Below, piece by piece: positions 24,950-35,141 of a DNA stretch of 60,026 nucleotides; positions within the stretch are counted from its first letter, which is position 1; every line of letters starts with the position of its first letter. The stretch is from the NCBI GenBank assembly GCA_902798205.1, contig CADBVV010000005.1, positions 1 to 60,026 on the forward strand, in the 5' to 3' direction. The notes under the pieces are model-generated. The model worked only from the letters and a program-made list of their open reading frames with translations, was not told the origin of the DNA and made no database searches. The position numbers and the translations under genes were made by a program. The stretch is from an uncultured Pseudomonadota bacterium (GTDB lineage Bacteria; Pseudomonadota; Alphaproteobacteria; Rs-D84).

Positions 24950-27900
24950 ATGGCAGTTATCCAGAAACTTAGAAAATCTTTTGGTAAAAGTTTTTTGCAA
25001 ACTCCGCTTCCTGATTTGGTTGAAATTCAGTACAATTCTTACAGAGATTTCTTACAGGCAGATGTAGCCCCAGAAAACAGAAAAAACATTGGGTTGCAAA
25101 ATGTATTCAAATCTATGTTCCCAATTAAAGATTATGCGGGAATTGCAGATTTGGAATTCATTGAATATACATTGGATAAACCTGTATATAATGTTCAAGA
25201 ATGTATGCTGCGTAATTTAACATATTCCAGCAAACTGAAATTGAAGCTGAGATTGATTTTATGGGATATCGCAGAAGATGGTAAAAAATCTTTGCGTGAT
25301 ATCAAAGAACAAGAAATATTTATGGGCGATGTTCCACTTATGACAGAACGTGGCAGCTTTATCGCTGCTGGTGTGGAACGTGTTGTGGTTTCACAGATGC
25401 ACCGTGCCCAGGGTGTGGTTTTTGGTACAACAAAAGAAGCAAAAGTTGCTGGAAATCCAGAAACATATACAGGTCGTATAATTCCAGAACATGGTTCTTG
25501 GATTGATTTTGAAGAATCCAAAGGCATTATTTATGTTCGTATTGATCGCAGACGTAAAATACCTGCAACAGTATTGTTGCGTTGTTTGCCTGCAGCAAGC
25601 GATGAAAAGAAATTTGCCGCAGATCCACGTAAAGCCAATATCGCGGGTATGAGTGCCGAAGAAATTTTGGGTGCTTTCTATAAACAAATCCCATTGGCAT
25701 TTGATGGTAAATTGTGGGTTGGCGATACTGCAAGTTTCGAAGGTTTGGATAAATATCGTTTGAATTATGATTTGATTAATCCAAAAGATAAAAAAGCTTT
25801 GGCAAACAAAGGTGATCGTTTGAATGCAAAACGTTTGTCAAAGATTTTGGCTGCTTCGAAAAAGTTTGGTATTGAACGCGATGCTTTGATTGGTGAATAT
25901 TTGTTCAGTGCTGTTAAAAATGGCGAAGAAGTTTTATTCCCAGAAGGCACAGAAATAACAGATGAAGTATTAAACGAAATCGAAAAATTGGGTGTTAAAA
26001 ACATTTCGATAATTTCTATTGATAATACTACAATCACTGCACATATGCGTAATACTTTGGTTGCAGATAAAACCTCTAATCGTGAAGAAGCTTTGATTGC
26101 TATCTATGATTTGGTACGTCCAGGTGAACGTCCAACATTAGAAGCTGCTATCAATTTGTTCTTGCGTCAAGGTTTTGATCCAGCATATTATGATTTGTCT
26201 GCGGTTGGTCGTTTCAAAATGAACAAACGTTTGAAAATCGATTCTGGCAAAAAACCAGAAGATGAACGCACATTGTCAAAATCTGATTTCTTGGCAGTGT
26301 TAAAGACATTAACAAATATTATTGATCACAAAGACGTAATTGATGATATTGATAATTTGTCTAACCGTCGTGTTCGTGCGGTTGGCGAATTGTTTGAACA
26401 AACTTTCCGTTCTGGTATGTTGCGTATCGAAAGATTGGTTCGTGAAAGTTTGACTTCTCCAAATATTGCAACAATGCAACCACAAGATGTTATTAATGCA
26501 AAACCATTGATGTCTTTGATTGCAGAATTTTTGGGAACATCTCAATTATCTCAATTTATGGATTCATATAACCCATTGGCCGAAGTAGAACACAAACGTT
26601 TGATTTCTGCATTGGGTCCTGGCGGATTGAACCGTGAACGTGCTGGCATTGACGTCCGCGACGTACACCCAACACACTATGGAAGATTGTGTCCAATTCA
26701 CACCCCAGAAGGTGCGAACATTGGTTTGATTTCTCACTTGGCTTCTTATGCACGTGTTAATCCATATGGATTTATTGAAACACCTTACTATGTTGTTAAG
26801 AACAGCAAAATTACCGATGAAATGGTATATTTGACTGCTGACGAAGAATTGGGTCATAAAATTGCCCAAGGAAACACCCCAACAACATCCGCTGGTGTTT
26901 TGGCAGAAGATATGGTTACCGCACGTGTTGACGGTGAATTTACAATGGTTCCAAAGGCTGAAATCGATTTAATCGACGTGGCTCCACGTCAGGTAGTATC
27001 TATCGCAACAGGTTTGATACCATTCGTTGCTAACGACGACGCGAACCGTGCTTTGATGGGATCTAACATGCAACGTCAGGGTGTTCCATTAATGCGCGTA
27101 GAAGCTCCATTGGTTGGTACAGGTATTGAACGCGAAGTTGCACGTGATTCACGTACAGGTAAGGTTGCAAAACACAGTGGTGTTGTTGAATCTGTGGATG
27201 CAAACCGTATCGTTGTTAAATGTATGAATTCACGTAACGTTGTAACAGGTGTTGATATTTACAACCTGGAAAAATTCCAACGTTCTAACGGTGAAACTTT
27301 GGTACACCAAAAACCATTGGTTCATGTTGGCGACAGAATTTCTGCAGGTGATATCATCGCTGACGGTTCATCTATGAATTACGGTGAATTGGCTTTGGGA
27401 CGCAACGTGTTGGTTGCTTTCGTGCCATGGCGCGGATATAACTATGAAGACGCTATCGTGATTTCTGAACGTATCTCTCGTGATGATGTTTATACATCTA
27501 TCAAGATTGTTGAAAAAGAAATCAAATTGCGTGATACACAATTGGGCCCAGAAAGCTTTACACGTGATATTCCAAACGTTGGTGAAGAAGCACTTAAGAA
27601 TTTGGATGAATCAGGTATTATTTATGTTGGTGCACGCGTAAAACAAGGTGATATTTTGGTTGGACGTGTTTCTCCTAAATCTGAAACATTGTTAACCCCA
27701 GAAGAAGCTTTGTTGCGTAACATCTTTGGTGAAAAAGCTTTGAATGTAAAAGATACTTCATTAAAGGTTGGACCAAACGAAGAAGGTACAGTTATCGGTG
27801 TTAACGTCTTGACCAGACACGGTGTTAAAAAAGACGACAGAACACAAATGATTGAATTGCAAAAGATCGAAAAAATCAACAAAGATCGCGATGAAGAAAC

Positions 27901-29086
27901 AGCGATTGTCGAAGATGGTTTTGCAGATCAAGTGTTCCAATTGGCTGAAAATGCAACAATTTCTGCAGGAACAGGCAGTTTGAAACCTTTCGTTGGTAAA
28001 AAATTAACAGCCGAAGTTTTCGAAGGTATCAGACCTACGGACATGAAAAAATTGGTTGTTTCCAACAAAGAAATCCAAGCAAAGATTGATGAATTGCGCG
28101 AACAACATTTGTTGAAATTGAAAGATTTGAACGAACGCGCAGATGCTGAAATTGCAAAAGCAACAGAAAGCACATCTTTGGGTGCGGGTGTATTGAAAGA
28201 AGTTAAAGTTTACATCGCACACAAAATGAAATTACAACCTGGTGATAAAATGGCTGGTCGTCACGGAAACAAGGGTATCGTATCCCGCGTTGTTCCAATC
28301 GAAGATATGCCACATATGGAAGACGGAACACCTGTTGATATCGTATTGAATCCATTGGGTGTGCCATCACGTATGAATATCGGTCAGATATTTGAAACAC
28401 ACCTTGGTATGGCTGCAAGAACATTGGGTCAACAGATTGGCGAAGTTTTAGACGAAGTAAAACAAAAACGCGCTGTGACTGACGATTTGCGTAACATCAT
28501 GGGCAAGATTTATGGTAAATCTGTGGCTGAAAAGCTTGAAAAGATGACAGATACAGATGTTCGTGCCCAGGCTGCATTGTTGCGTAATGGTGTTCCAATG
28601 GCTACACCTACATTTGATGGTGCAACACCAGAAGAAATCAAAGCAATGTTGAAATTGGCTAAATTACCAGAATCTGGACAATTCACATTGTATGACGGTG
28701 TCACAGGTGAAAAATTTGCCCGTCCAGTAACTGTCGGTGTAATGTACATGATGAAATTGCATCACTTGGTTGATGAAAAGATCCATGCTCGTTCAACCGG
28801 TAATTACTCTTTGGTCACACAACAACCTTTGTCTGGAAAGGCACACATGGGTGGTCAGAGACTTGGAGAAATGGAAGTTTGGGCATTGGAAGCACACGGT
28901 GCTGCACACTTGTTGCGCGAAATGTTAACTGTTAAATCTGACGATATCGTTGGAAGAAATAAAATGTATGAAGCAATTATTTCTGGAAACAACGACATTC
29001 AAACAGGTACCCCAGAAGCGTTTAACGTTTTGGTACGTGAATTGAGAGGTTTGGGTTTAGCATTAACACCAAAGAAAATTGATTAG
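24950..29086 (+). CDS. rpoB: DNA-directed RNA polymerase subunit beta
   Basis: A 1378-aa beta subunit. Landmarks include RKSFGKS and LPDLVEIQYNSYRDFLQ at the N-terminus, the rifampicin-region stretch TSQLSQFMDSYNPLAEVEHKR with LGPGGLNRERAG, and GDKMAGRHGNKG near the C-terminus. In the rifampicin cluster the residue usually Gln-Asn of FMDQNNPL reads SY. Start 24950 (MAVIQK) matches the family; AAAAGG lies upstream. Confidence 0.99.
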   Translation: MAVIQKLRKSFGKSFLQTPLPDLVEIQYNSYRDFLQADVAPENRKNIGLQNVFKSMFPIKDYAGIADLEFIEYTLDKPVYNVQECMLRNLTYSSKLKLKLRLILWDIAEDGKKSLRDIKEQEIFMGDVPLMTERGSFIAAGVERVVVSQMHRAQGVVFGTTKEAKVAGNPETYTGRIIPEHGSWIDFEESKGIIYVRIDRRRKIPATVLLRCLPAASDEKKFAADPRKANIAGMSAEEILGAFYKQIPLAFDGKLWVGDTASFEGLDKYRLNYDLINPKDKKALANKGDRLNAKRLSKILAASKKFGIERDALIGEYLFSAVKNGEEVLFPEGTEITDEVLNEIEKLGVKNISIISIDNTTITAHMRNTLVADKTSNREEALIAIYDLVRPGERPTLEAAINLFLRQGFDPAYYDLSAVGRFKMNKRLKIDSGKKPEDERTLSKSDFLAVLKTLTNIIDHKDVIDDIDNLSNRRVRAVGELFEQTFRSGMLRIERLVRESLTSPNIATMQPQDVINAKPLMSLIAEFLGTSQLSQFMDSYNPLAEVEHKRLISALGPGGLNRERAGIDVRDVHPTHYGRLCPIHTPEGANIGLISHLASYARVNPYGFIETPYYVVKNSKITDEMVYLTADEELGHKIAQGNTPTTSAGVLAEDMVTARVDGEFTMVPKAEIDLIDVAPRQVVSIATGLIPFVANDDANRALMGSNMQRQGVPLMRVEAPLVGTGIEREVARDSRTGKVAKHSGVVESVDANRIVVKCMNSRNVVTGVDIYNLEKFQRSNGETLVHQKPLVHVGDRISAGDIIADGSSMNYGELALGRNVLVAFVPWRGYNYEDAIVISERISRDDVYTSIKIVEKEIKLRDTQLGPESFTRDIPNVGEEALKNLDESGIIYVGARVKQGDILVGRVSPKSETLLTPEEALLRNIFGEKALNVKDTSLKVGPNEEGTVIGVNVLTRHGVKKDDRTQMIELQKIEKINKDRDEETAIVEDGFADQVFQLAENATISAGTGSLKPFVGKKLTAEVFEGIRPTDMKKLVVSNKEIQAKIDELREQHLLKLKDLNERADAEIAKATESTSLGAGVLKEVKVYIAHKMKLQPGDKMAGRHGNKGIVSRVVPIEDMPHMEDGTPVDIVLNPLGVPSRMNIGQIFETHLGMAARTLGQQIGEVLDEVKQKRAVTDDLRNIMGKIYGKSVAEKLEKMTDTDVRAQAALLRNGVPMATPTFDGATPEEIKAMLKLAKLPESGQFTLYDGVTGEKFARPVTVGVMYMMKLHHLVDEKIHARSTGNYSLVTQQPLSGKAHMGGQRLGEMEVWALEAHGAAHLLREMLTVKSDDIVGRNKMYEAIISGNNDIQTGTPEAFNVLVRELRGLGLALTPKKID

Positions 29087-29126
29087 TGGCCGGGCCCACG
29101 GACAATTAATTTTGTCCGCCGGCCAC
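29086..29126 (+). other. Nested hairpin between rpoB and rpoC
   Basis: Outer stem GTGGCCGG (29086-29093) / CCGGCCAC (29119-29126) encloses an inner stem GGACAA / TTGTCC with loop TTAATT. The structure begins on the last base of the rpoB stop codon and has no T tract. It may slow polymerase or be a processing site. Confidence 0.65.
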
Positions 29127-29162
29127 AAGGCACTTTTAGTGACTTAAAAGGAGCAAAAACAC

Positions 29163-32100
29163 ATGACAAATATGTTGCAAAAGATATTTGGACAAATAGA
29201 AACCAAGGAACAGTTTGATGCTTTGCGTATTTCTATTGCGTCCCCAGAAGAAATTCTGTCCTGGTCGCATGGTGAAGTTAAAAAGCCAGAAACAATCAAC
29301 TATCATTCCTTGAAACCAGAAGCCGAAGGTTTGTTCTGCCAACAAATTTTTGGACCTGTTAAAGATTACGAATGCGCATGCGGAAAATACAAACGTATTA
29401 AATTCCGTGGTGTTGTTTGTGAACGTTGTGGTGTGGAAGTTGGTTCGTCTGCTGTTCGTCGTGAACGTATGGGACACATTAAATTGGCGATTCCTGTTGC
29501 ACACACTTGGTTCTTGCGCGAAGGCAAAATTGCTACATTATTGAACAATTTACCACAAAAGAAATTGGAACAAGTTATTTCTTATGATGCGTATATTGTT
29601 ACAGAACCAGGTTTAACCAGTTTGAAACAATATGATGTTATCAGCGAAGATGAATACCAAGCAGCCGTTGAAGAATTCGGTGAAGATTCTTTCCACGTTG
29701 GCATTGGTGCAGAAGGTATTCGTTCAATTATCGCTAATTTGGATATGGGTGATGAAAGAACACGTTTGCGTGCTGAATTGGCAGAAACAAAATCAGAAGC
29801 AAAACGTAAATCTATCATCAAACAATTGAAATTGGTTGAATCATTCTTGGATTCTAAAACAGAACCAGCATGGATGTTGCCGGATATTATCCCAGTAATT
29901 CCACCAGATATGCGTCCATTGGTTACTTTGGATGCTGGCCATGTTGCAACATCTGATTTGAACGATTTGTATCGTCGTGTAATTATTCGTAACAATCGTT
30001 TGAAAAGATTTATTGAAATGCATGCACCTGAAATTATCGTACGTAATGAAAAACGTATGTTACAGGAAGCGGTTGATTCATTGTTCGATAACGGACACAA
30101 GGCACGTCCAATGGTTTCACAAAACCGTCGTCCATTGAAATCATTATCTGATTCATTGCGCGGTAAACAAGGTCGTTTCCGTATGAACATGTTGGGTAAA
30201 CGTGTAGATTATTCAGGACGTAGTGTTATTACACCTGGACCAACATTGCGTATGCACCAGGTTGGTTTGCCAAAAACAATGGCATTGGAATTATTCAAAC
30301 CATTTGTTTATGCTAAATTGTTGGCTGGCGATTATGCTAATACTTTGAAGACAGCACGCAAAATGGTTGAAAATGGCGAAGACATTGTATGGGAAATTTT
30401 GGAAAAAGTTATTTACCAACATCCTGTATTGTTGAACCGTGCACCATCATTGCATAGATTGTCTTTGATTGCGTTCGAACCAGTTTTGATTGAAGGTAAA
30501 GCAATCCGTTTGCACCCATTGGTATGTAAAGGATTCAATGCGGACTTTGACGGTGACCAGATGTCTGTGCACGTTCCAATCTCGCTGGAAGCACAATTGG
30601 AAGCACGCACATTGATGTTATCAACAAATAACGTATTGTCACCTGCGAACGGTGAACCAATGACTGTTCCATCTCAGGACATGGTGTTGGGTGTTTACTA
30701 TATCTCTTTGATTAACGGTGAACACGATGAAAAGAAATCACCAAGATTTTCTGGTATGGACGAAGTTCAATTGGCTTTGGAAAACAAAACAATTACATTG
30801 CATACACCAATTTATGCACGTATCAAAGGTCAAACATATGCCACAACTGCTGGTCGTATGATTTTGGGACAATTATTACCAGAAGGAATGCCTTTTGATT
30901 CTGTGAACAAGGTTATGCCAGTGAAAGAAATCAAAAAATTATTAGCAAAAACTTATGAAGTTTGTGGTGATAAAGCAATGATTTTATTGGCTGACGCTTT
31001 GAAAGATACTGGCTTTGAACAAGCTGTGCGCAGTGGTATTTCAATTGGTTTTGATGATATCGTTGTTCCTGCTGAAAAAGAAGCTTTGATTGCAAAATCT
31101 GAAAAAGCAGCAGCAGAAATCGAAGAACAATATCAAAACGGTTTGTTATCCAGTGGTGAACGTCATAATAAATTGATTGACCTTTGGCAACATACAACTG
31201 ACGAATTGGGTGATAAAGCTTATGCATCATTGGGCAATACATCTGGTGATAATTGGAATTCAATTCACATGATGGCTTTGTCTGGTGCGCGTGGATCCAA
31301 GGGTCAGATTCAGCAGTTGGCAGGTATGCGTGGTATGATGCAGAAACCAGACGGTTCAATTATCGAAGTTCCTATTATTTCGAACTTTAAAGAAGGTTTG
31401 ACCATGTCTGAATACTTTACATCAACCCACGGTGCACGTAAAGGTATGTCGGATACGGCTTTGAAAACCGCATCTGCTGGTTATTTGACACGTCGTTTGG
31501 TCGATTTGGCTATTAACACTGTTATCACAGAACATGATTGTGGAACACATGAATTTATTACTGCAAAACCAGTATATCAAGGTTCTACATTGACTGTTGC
31601 GCTGGGTGATGTTGTTTTGGGTCGTACAGCGGCACATGATGTTATACATCCTTTGACCAAAGAAGTCATTGTAAAGGCTGGCGATTTAATCACAAAAGCA
31701 GCAGCACGTCAAATCAATGAATCAGGACTTCCATCTGTTGATGTACGCAGCGTTTTGACATGTCAAAGTGACGGTTTGTGTGCAAAATGTTATGGTATGG
31801 ATTTGTCACGTAATGCATTAGTGCACGTTGGTGAACCTGTAGGTTTGATTGCTGGACAATCAATTGGTGAACCTGGAACCCAGTTAACTTTGCGTACCTT
31901 CCACATTGGTGGTATTGCCGAAGGTGGTTCTGAATCTCACTTTATTGAAATGCCAGTTGCTGGACAAATCAAATTGGATAATGTTAACACAATAACAAAT
32001 TCTGCTGGCCGTGTAGTTGTATTATCGCGTACTGGTAAAATAGGTGTTGTTGATAAAGAAGGCAAAGAATTATTCACAGTTGCGTTGCCTTATGCATCTA

Positions 32101-33269
32101 TGTTATTGGTAAACGATGGTGATAAAGTAGAAAAAGGCCAAAAAGTTGCAGAATGGGATCCATATTCCAATACAATTATTGCAGAAAAAGACGGTATTGT
32201 ATCGTTCAACGATTTGATTGAAAACGTTTCTTATCAAGAAGAAGTCGATTCAATGACCGGTATCGTTTCTCGCAAAGTTATCAATTGGAAAACAAATACC
32301 AAAAAGGCATTAAGCCCATCTATCAGATTGGTTGATGACAAAGGTAATATGATTTCATTGGGTGGCAAGAAAGTCGCAGAATATCTGTTGCCAACATATT
32401 CAACATTGAATGTGTCAAATGGTGACAAGATACATGCTGGTGATATTTTGGCACGTATCCCTGTTCAATCAAAGAAGACAGGCGATATTACCGGTGGATT
32501 ACCACGTGTTGAAGAATTGTTGGAAATCCGTCGTCCTGCAAACCCAGCATTGTTGGCTGAAATTGATGGTACAGTCGAATTAGAAGATGCAAAATCAAAG
32601 ATTATAATTCGTATTGAACCAGCTGACGGCACAGCGCCTGTTGAATACGCGGTACCAAAGGGAACTAATTTATTGGTTCGCAGCGGTGATACTGTTCACA
32701 AGGCTGATAAATTGGTCGATGGTGACCCAGTTCCACAAGATATTTTGCGTATCTTGGGTCAAAAAGCATTGGCACAATTTATGGTTGAACAAGTACAACA
32801 AGTTTACCGCTTGCAGGGTGTGTCCATCAATGACAAACATATTGAAATTTTGATACGTGAAATGACACGTCGTGTAGAAATCAGTAATCCAGGTGATACT
32901 GCGTTCTTAAGCGGACAAGTTGTTGATCGTGTTGATTTCGAAGAAGAAAACGCACGTGTTGCAAAAGACGGTGGTCGTGTTGCCGAAGCTTCTCAAGTTT
33001 TGGTTGGTTTGACCCGCGCATCTTTGACATCACGTTCATTTATATCCAATGCATCGTTCCAACAAACAACAAAAGTATTGGTAGATGCCGCAATCAGTGG
33101 TTCAACCGATAAATTGGTCGGTGTGAATGAAAACTTGATTGTTGGTCGTTTGATACCAATTGGAACAGGTGCGTATGTTCGTCGTGTTCGTGAAATCGCG
33201 AAAGAAGAAGAAAAGGCTGAAAAATTGGCCCGTGAAGGTGGCGAACAACAACAATTGTTGGATATTTAA
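29163..33269 (+). CDS. rpoC: DNA-directed RNA polymerase subunit beta'
   Basis: A 1368-aa beta' subunit. It has the N-terminal zinc ribbon (CACGKY ... CERCGVEV), the catalytic NADFDGDQM with three Mg-binding Asp residues, the bridge-helix region, and a second Cys cluster (CQSDGLCAKCYG). AAAAGGAG lies before the ATG. A terminator follows. Confidence 0.99.
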   Translation: MTNMLQKIFGQIETKEQFDALRISIASPEEILSWSHGEVKKPETINYHSLKPEAEGLFCQQIFGPVKDYECACGKYKRIKFRGVVCERCGVEVGSSAVRRERMGHIKLAIPVAHTWFLREGKIATLLNNLPQKKLEQVISYDAYIVTEPGLTSLKQYDVISEDEYQAAVEEFGEDSFHVGIGAEGIRSIIANLDMGDERTRLRAELAETKSEAKRKSIIKQLKLVESFLDSKTEPAWMLPDIIPVIPPDMRPLVTLDAGHVATSDLNDLYRRVIIRNNRLKRFIEMHAPEIIVRNEKRMLQEAVDSLFDNGHKARPMVSQNRRPLKSLSDSLRGKQGRFRMNMLGKRVDYSGRSVITPGPTLRMHQVGLPKTMALELFKPFVYAKLLAGDYANTLKTARKMVENGEDIVWEILEKVIYQHPVLLNRAPSLHRLSLIAFEPVLIEGKAIRLHPLVCKGFNADFDGDQMSVHVPISLEAQLEARTLMLSTNNVLSPANGEPMTVPSQDMVLGVYYISLINGEHDEKKSPRFSGMDEVQLALENKTITLHTPIYARIKGQTYATTAGRMILGQLLPEGMPFDSVNKVMPVKEIKKLLAKTYEVCGDKAMILLADALKDTGFEQAVRSGISIGFDDIVVPAEKEALIAKSEKAAAEIEEQYQNGLLSSGERHNKLIDLWQHTTDELGDKAYASLGNTSGDNWNSIHMMALSGARGSKGQIQQLAGMRGMMQKPDGSIIEVPIISNFKEGLTMSEYFTSTHGARKGMSDTALKTASAGYLTRRLVDLAINTVITEHDCGTHEFITAKPVYQGSTLTVALGDVVLGRTAAHDVIHPLTKEVIVKAGDLITKAAARQINESGLPSVDVRSVLTCQSDGLCAKCYGMDLSRNALVHVGEPVGLIAGQSIGEPGTQLTLRTFHIGGIAEGGSESHFIEMPVAGQIKLDNVNTITNSAGRVVVLSRTGKIGVVDKEGKELFTVALPYASMLLVNDGDKVEKGQKVAEWDPYSNTIIAEKDGIVSFNDLIENVSYQEEVDSMTGIVSRKVINWKTNTKKALSPSIRLVDDKGNMISLGGKKVAEYLLPTYSTLNVSNGDKIHAGDILARIPVQSKKTGDITGGLPRVEELLEIRRPANPALLAEIDGTVELEDAKSKIIIRIEPADGTAPVEYAVPKGTNLLVRSGDTVHKADKLVDGDPVPQDILRILGQKALAQFMVEQVQQVYRLQGVSINDKHIEILIREMTRRVEISNPGDTAFLSGQVVDRVDFEEENARVAKDGGRVAEASQVLVGLTRASLTSRSFISNASFQQTTKVLVDAAISGSTDKLVGVNENLIVGRLIPIGTGAYVRRVREIAKEEEKAEKLAREGGEQQQLLDI

Positions 33270-33278
33270 TAAAACAAC

Positions 33279-33320
33279 AAAATACCCGGTGTTTTCGCAT
33301 TGCAAAATGCCGGGTATTTT
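33279..33320 (+). terminator. Terminator after rpoC
   Basis: Stem AAAATACCCGG / CCGGGTATTTT around a 20-base partly paired loop. The T-run is within the stem, so strength is uncertain and some read-through into the HAD gene, 12 bases on, is likely. Confidence 0.7.
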
Positions 33321-33331
33321 ATGGCAAAAAA

Positions 33332-33730
33332 ATGAAAGAAATACCTGCGATTTTTTGTGATATAGATGGTGTAGTGACACACAAATTTGCCGTACCTAAC
33401 TATGATCATTTTGGTGAACCAAATGAAACAATGTTACCGGTATTGGAATGTTTGGGACGTGAATTTACACTGGTTTTTATCACAGGTCGTTGGGCGATGG
33501 GTCAAGAAAAGGTTGAAAAACTGTTAAATGATTTATTGCCAAACGCAAAAAAACTGGTTTTTTGTAAATCTCATGATTATCCAGGAACAACGGCTGAATA
33601 TAAATTGGCAACAATATGCGAATTGGAAAAGCAAGGTTATAAATTCCACTTTGGTATTGATGACCACAGCGCTGTTGTTGGGCTGATGCATAATCACGGT
33701 ATGTTCATTGCACAGGCATTAAGCGATTAA
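33332..33730 (+). CDS. HAD-superfamily protein
   Basis: A 132-aa protein with the HAD motif I CDIDGVV near residue 9 and a motif II FITGR near residue 49. A GIDDHSAV element near the C-terminus could be motif IV (paired acids). It has no cap domain, so it is a small cytosolic phosphatase or phosphotransferase. The substrate is unknown. It lies between rpoC and rpmF. Confidence 0.75.
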   Translation: MKEIPAIFCDIDGVVTHKFAVPNYDHFGEPNETMLPVLECLGREFTLVFITGRWAMGQEKVEKLLNDLLPNAKKLVFCKSHDYPGTTAEYKLATICELEKQGYKFHFGIDDHSAVVGLMHNHGMFIAQALSD

Positions 33731-33745
33731 TATAGTATTTTTTGC

Positions 33746-33773
33746 TTGCAAATGGCGAATAATTGAATAAAAT
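33746..33773 (+). promoter_or_regulatory. Predicted promoter of rpmF
   Basis: TTGCAA (33746-33751) and TAAAAT (33768-33773) are separated by 16 bases, about 28 bases before the rpmF ATG. Confidence 0.5.
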
Positions 33774-33801
33774 TAACAAAGTCAAATAAAAGGATTGTAA
33801 A

Positions 33802-33951
33802 ATGGCAACTCCAAAAAGTAAAACAAGTAAAGCACGTTCTGCACAACGTCGTTCACATGATGCATTGTCTGTAATGCCTGTAAGCGTTTGCAAAAAATGT
33901 GGCGAAAAGAAACGCCCACATCATGTTTGCCCTGCGTGTGGTTCAAAATAA
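33802..33951 (+). CDS. rpmF: 50S ribosomal protein L32
   Basis: A 49-aa protein found by direct reading. It begins MATPKSKTSKARSAQRRSH, typical of L32, and keeps the four zinc-ribbon cysteines (CKKC and CPAC). AAAAGGATTG precedes the ATG. It lies upstream of plsX, a widely conserved pairing. Confidence 0.95.
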   Translation: MATPKSKTSKARSAQRRSHDALSVMPVSVCKKCGEKKRPHHVCPACGSK

Positions 33952-33969
33952 TACTTGAAAAAGGGAATT

Positions 33970-34007
33970 AAAGGGCATGGATGTTTTTATCCAGTCGCCC
34001 TTTTTTT
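33970..34007 (+). terminator. Intrinsic terminator between rpmF and plsX
   Basis: Outer stem AAAGGGC / GCCCTTT and inner stem TGGAT / ATCCA with loop GTTTTT, followed by seven T's. It ends eight bases before the plsX start used here. Confidence 0.75.
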
Positions 34008-34015
34008 ATACAAAA

Positions 34016-35089
34016 ATGTCAGACACAAAGAAAATAATTTCAGTTGATGCAATGGGCGGCGATCATGCACCTGATGCTGTGTTGGGTGGAATGAATCAAT
34101 TCCTTTATCAATATGGCGAAGGCAGCGTATTTTTTCGCGTCTTTGGTAATGAAAGAATATTGCGTGTATTACTAAAAAAATATCCACGTGTTGCGCGTAA
34201 TTGTGAAATTATTCATGCAAACGAAGTTATTTCCGGTACAGACAAGGTTCGCGATGTTATTCGTCATGCCCAAGATACATCAATGTATATGGCGGTCAAA
34301 GATGTTCGCGAAGGAAATTCCAGCGCGGTCGTGTCGGCTGGGAATACCGGTGTGTTAATGGCATTGTCAAAATTAGCGTTGAAAACAGTTGATGGTATAT
34401 CGCGTCCGGCAATTACAACCATGTTGCCATCTGGAAATGGTGATACGCGTGTGGTTGGACTTGATTTGGGCGCAAATGTTCAATGCGATGAAGAAATATT
34501 GTTTGACTTTTCAATTTTGGGCAGTGTTTATGCCGAAATAATTGGTGGTATGGTACGACCACGCGTTGGTATTTTGAATATTGGCGAAGAAGAAACCAAG
34601 GGTAACGAAGCATTGCAACGTTTGAACAAGGTTTTGACGGAACATATCGATGAATTGCCATACGAATACATCGGTTTTGTCGAAGGTAATGATGTGACCG
34701 CTGGACGTGTCCAGGTTGTCGTCACAGATGGCTTTACAGGCAATGTTATGTTAAAAACAGTTGAAGGTACCGCAAAAATGATTTCCCGCATTGTAAAGGC
34801 AAATTACAAGCGGTCTTGGCTGGCTATACTTGGAACATTTTTCCTTATTCATTTGTTTAAAAGATTAAAGAATAAAATTGACCCACGTTCTTATGCTGGG
34901 GCGGTGTTCTTGGGCCTTAATGGATTTTCAATAAAAACACATGGAAATTCTGATGCATTGGCATGGTCGCATGCGTTGGAATATGCGGTTAATTTATCCA
35001 AATCAGATTTTTATGGTAAAATCCGTGAAAGAACAGAAGCTCTTTCGGAAATAAAAGCAGAATTAAAAAATTTAGATACAGATAAATAA
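34016..35089 (+). CDS. plsX: Phosphate acyltransferase PlsX
   Basis: Makes acyl-phosphate from acyl-ACP for phosphatidic acid synthesis. The 357-aa protein starts MSDTKKIISVDAMGGDHAPDAV, the family N-terminus, and holds SAGNTGVLMA and VVTDGFTGNVMLKTVEG motifs. The ATG at 34016 fits the family start, but an in-frame ATG at 33977 has a better ribosome site (AAGGG upstream) and would lie inside the terminator hairpin. fabH, its usual partner, does not follow. Confidence 0.95.
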   Translation: MSDTKKIISVDAMGGDHAPDAVLGGMNQFLYQYGEGSVFFRVFGNERILRVLLKKYPRVARNCEIIHANEVISGTDKVRDVIRHAQDTSMYMAVKDVREGNSSAVVSAGNTGVLMALSKLALKTVDGISRPAITTMLPSGNGDTRVVGLDLGANVQCDEEILFDFSILGSVYAEIIGGMVRPRVGILNIGEEETKGNEALQRLNKVLTEHIDELPYEYIGFVEGNDVTAGRVQVVVTDGFTGNVMLKTVEGTAKMISRIVKANYKRSWLAILGTFFLIHLFKRLKNKIDPRSYAGAVFLGLNGFSIKTHGNSDALAWSHALEYAVNLSKSDFYGKIRERTEALSEIKAELKNLDTDK

Positions 35090-35110
35090 TTTAATTATTT
35101 TTATTTAAAT

Positions 35111-35139
35111 AAAAAAAACCGCCGTTTCGGCGGTTTTTT
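35111..35139. terminator. Bidirectional terminator, plsX and 844-aa gene
   Basis: Stem AAAACCGCCG / CGGCGGTTTT with loop TTT, A-tract before and T-tract after, so it works on both strands. Confidence 0.9.
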
Positions 35140-35141
35140 GT

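Noticed and set aside
29582..30190. 202-codon frame antisense to rpoC
   Set aside because: It reads the complement of conserved rpoC codons and looks like no known protein.
33977..34015. 13-residue N-terminal extension of PlsX
   Set aside because: The family starts just before the DAMGGD motif and the extension lies inside a terminator. The upstream ATG remains a secondary possibility.
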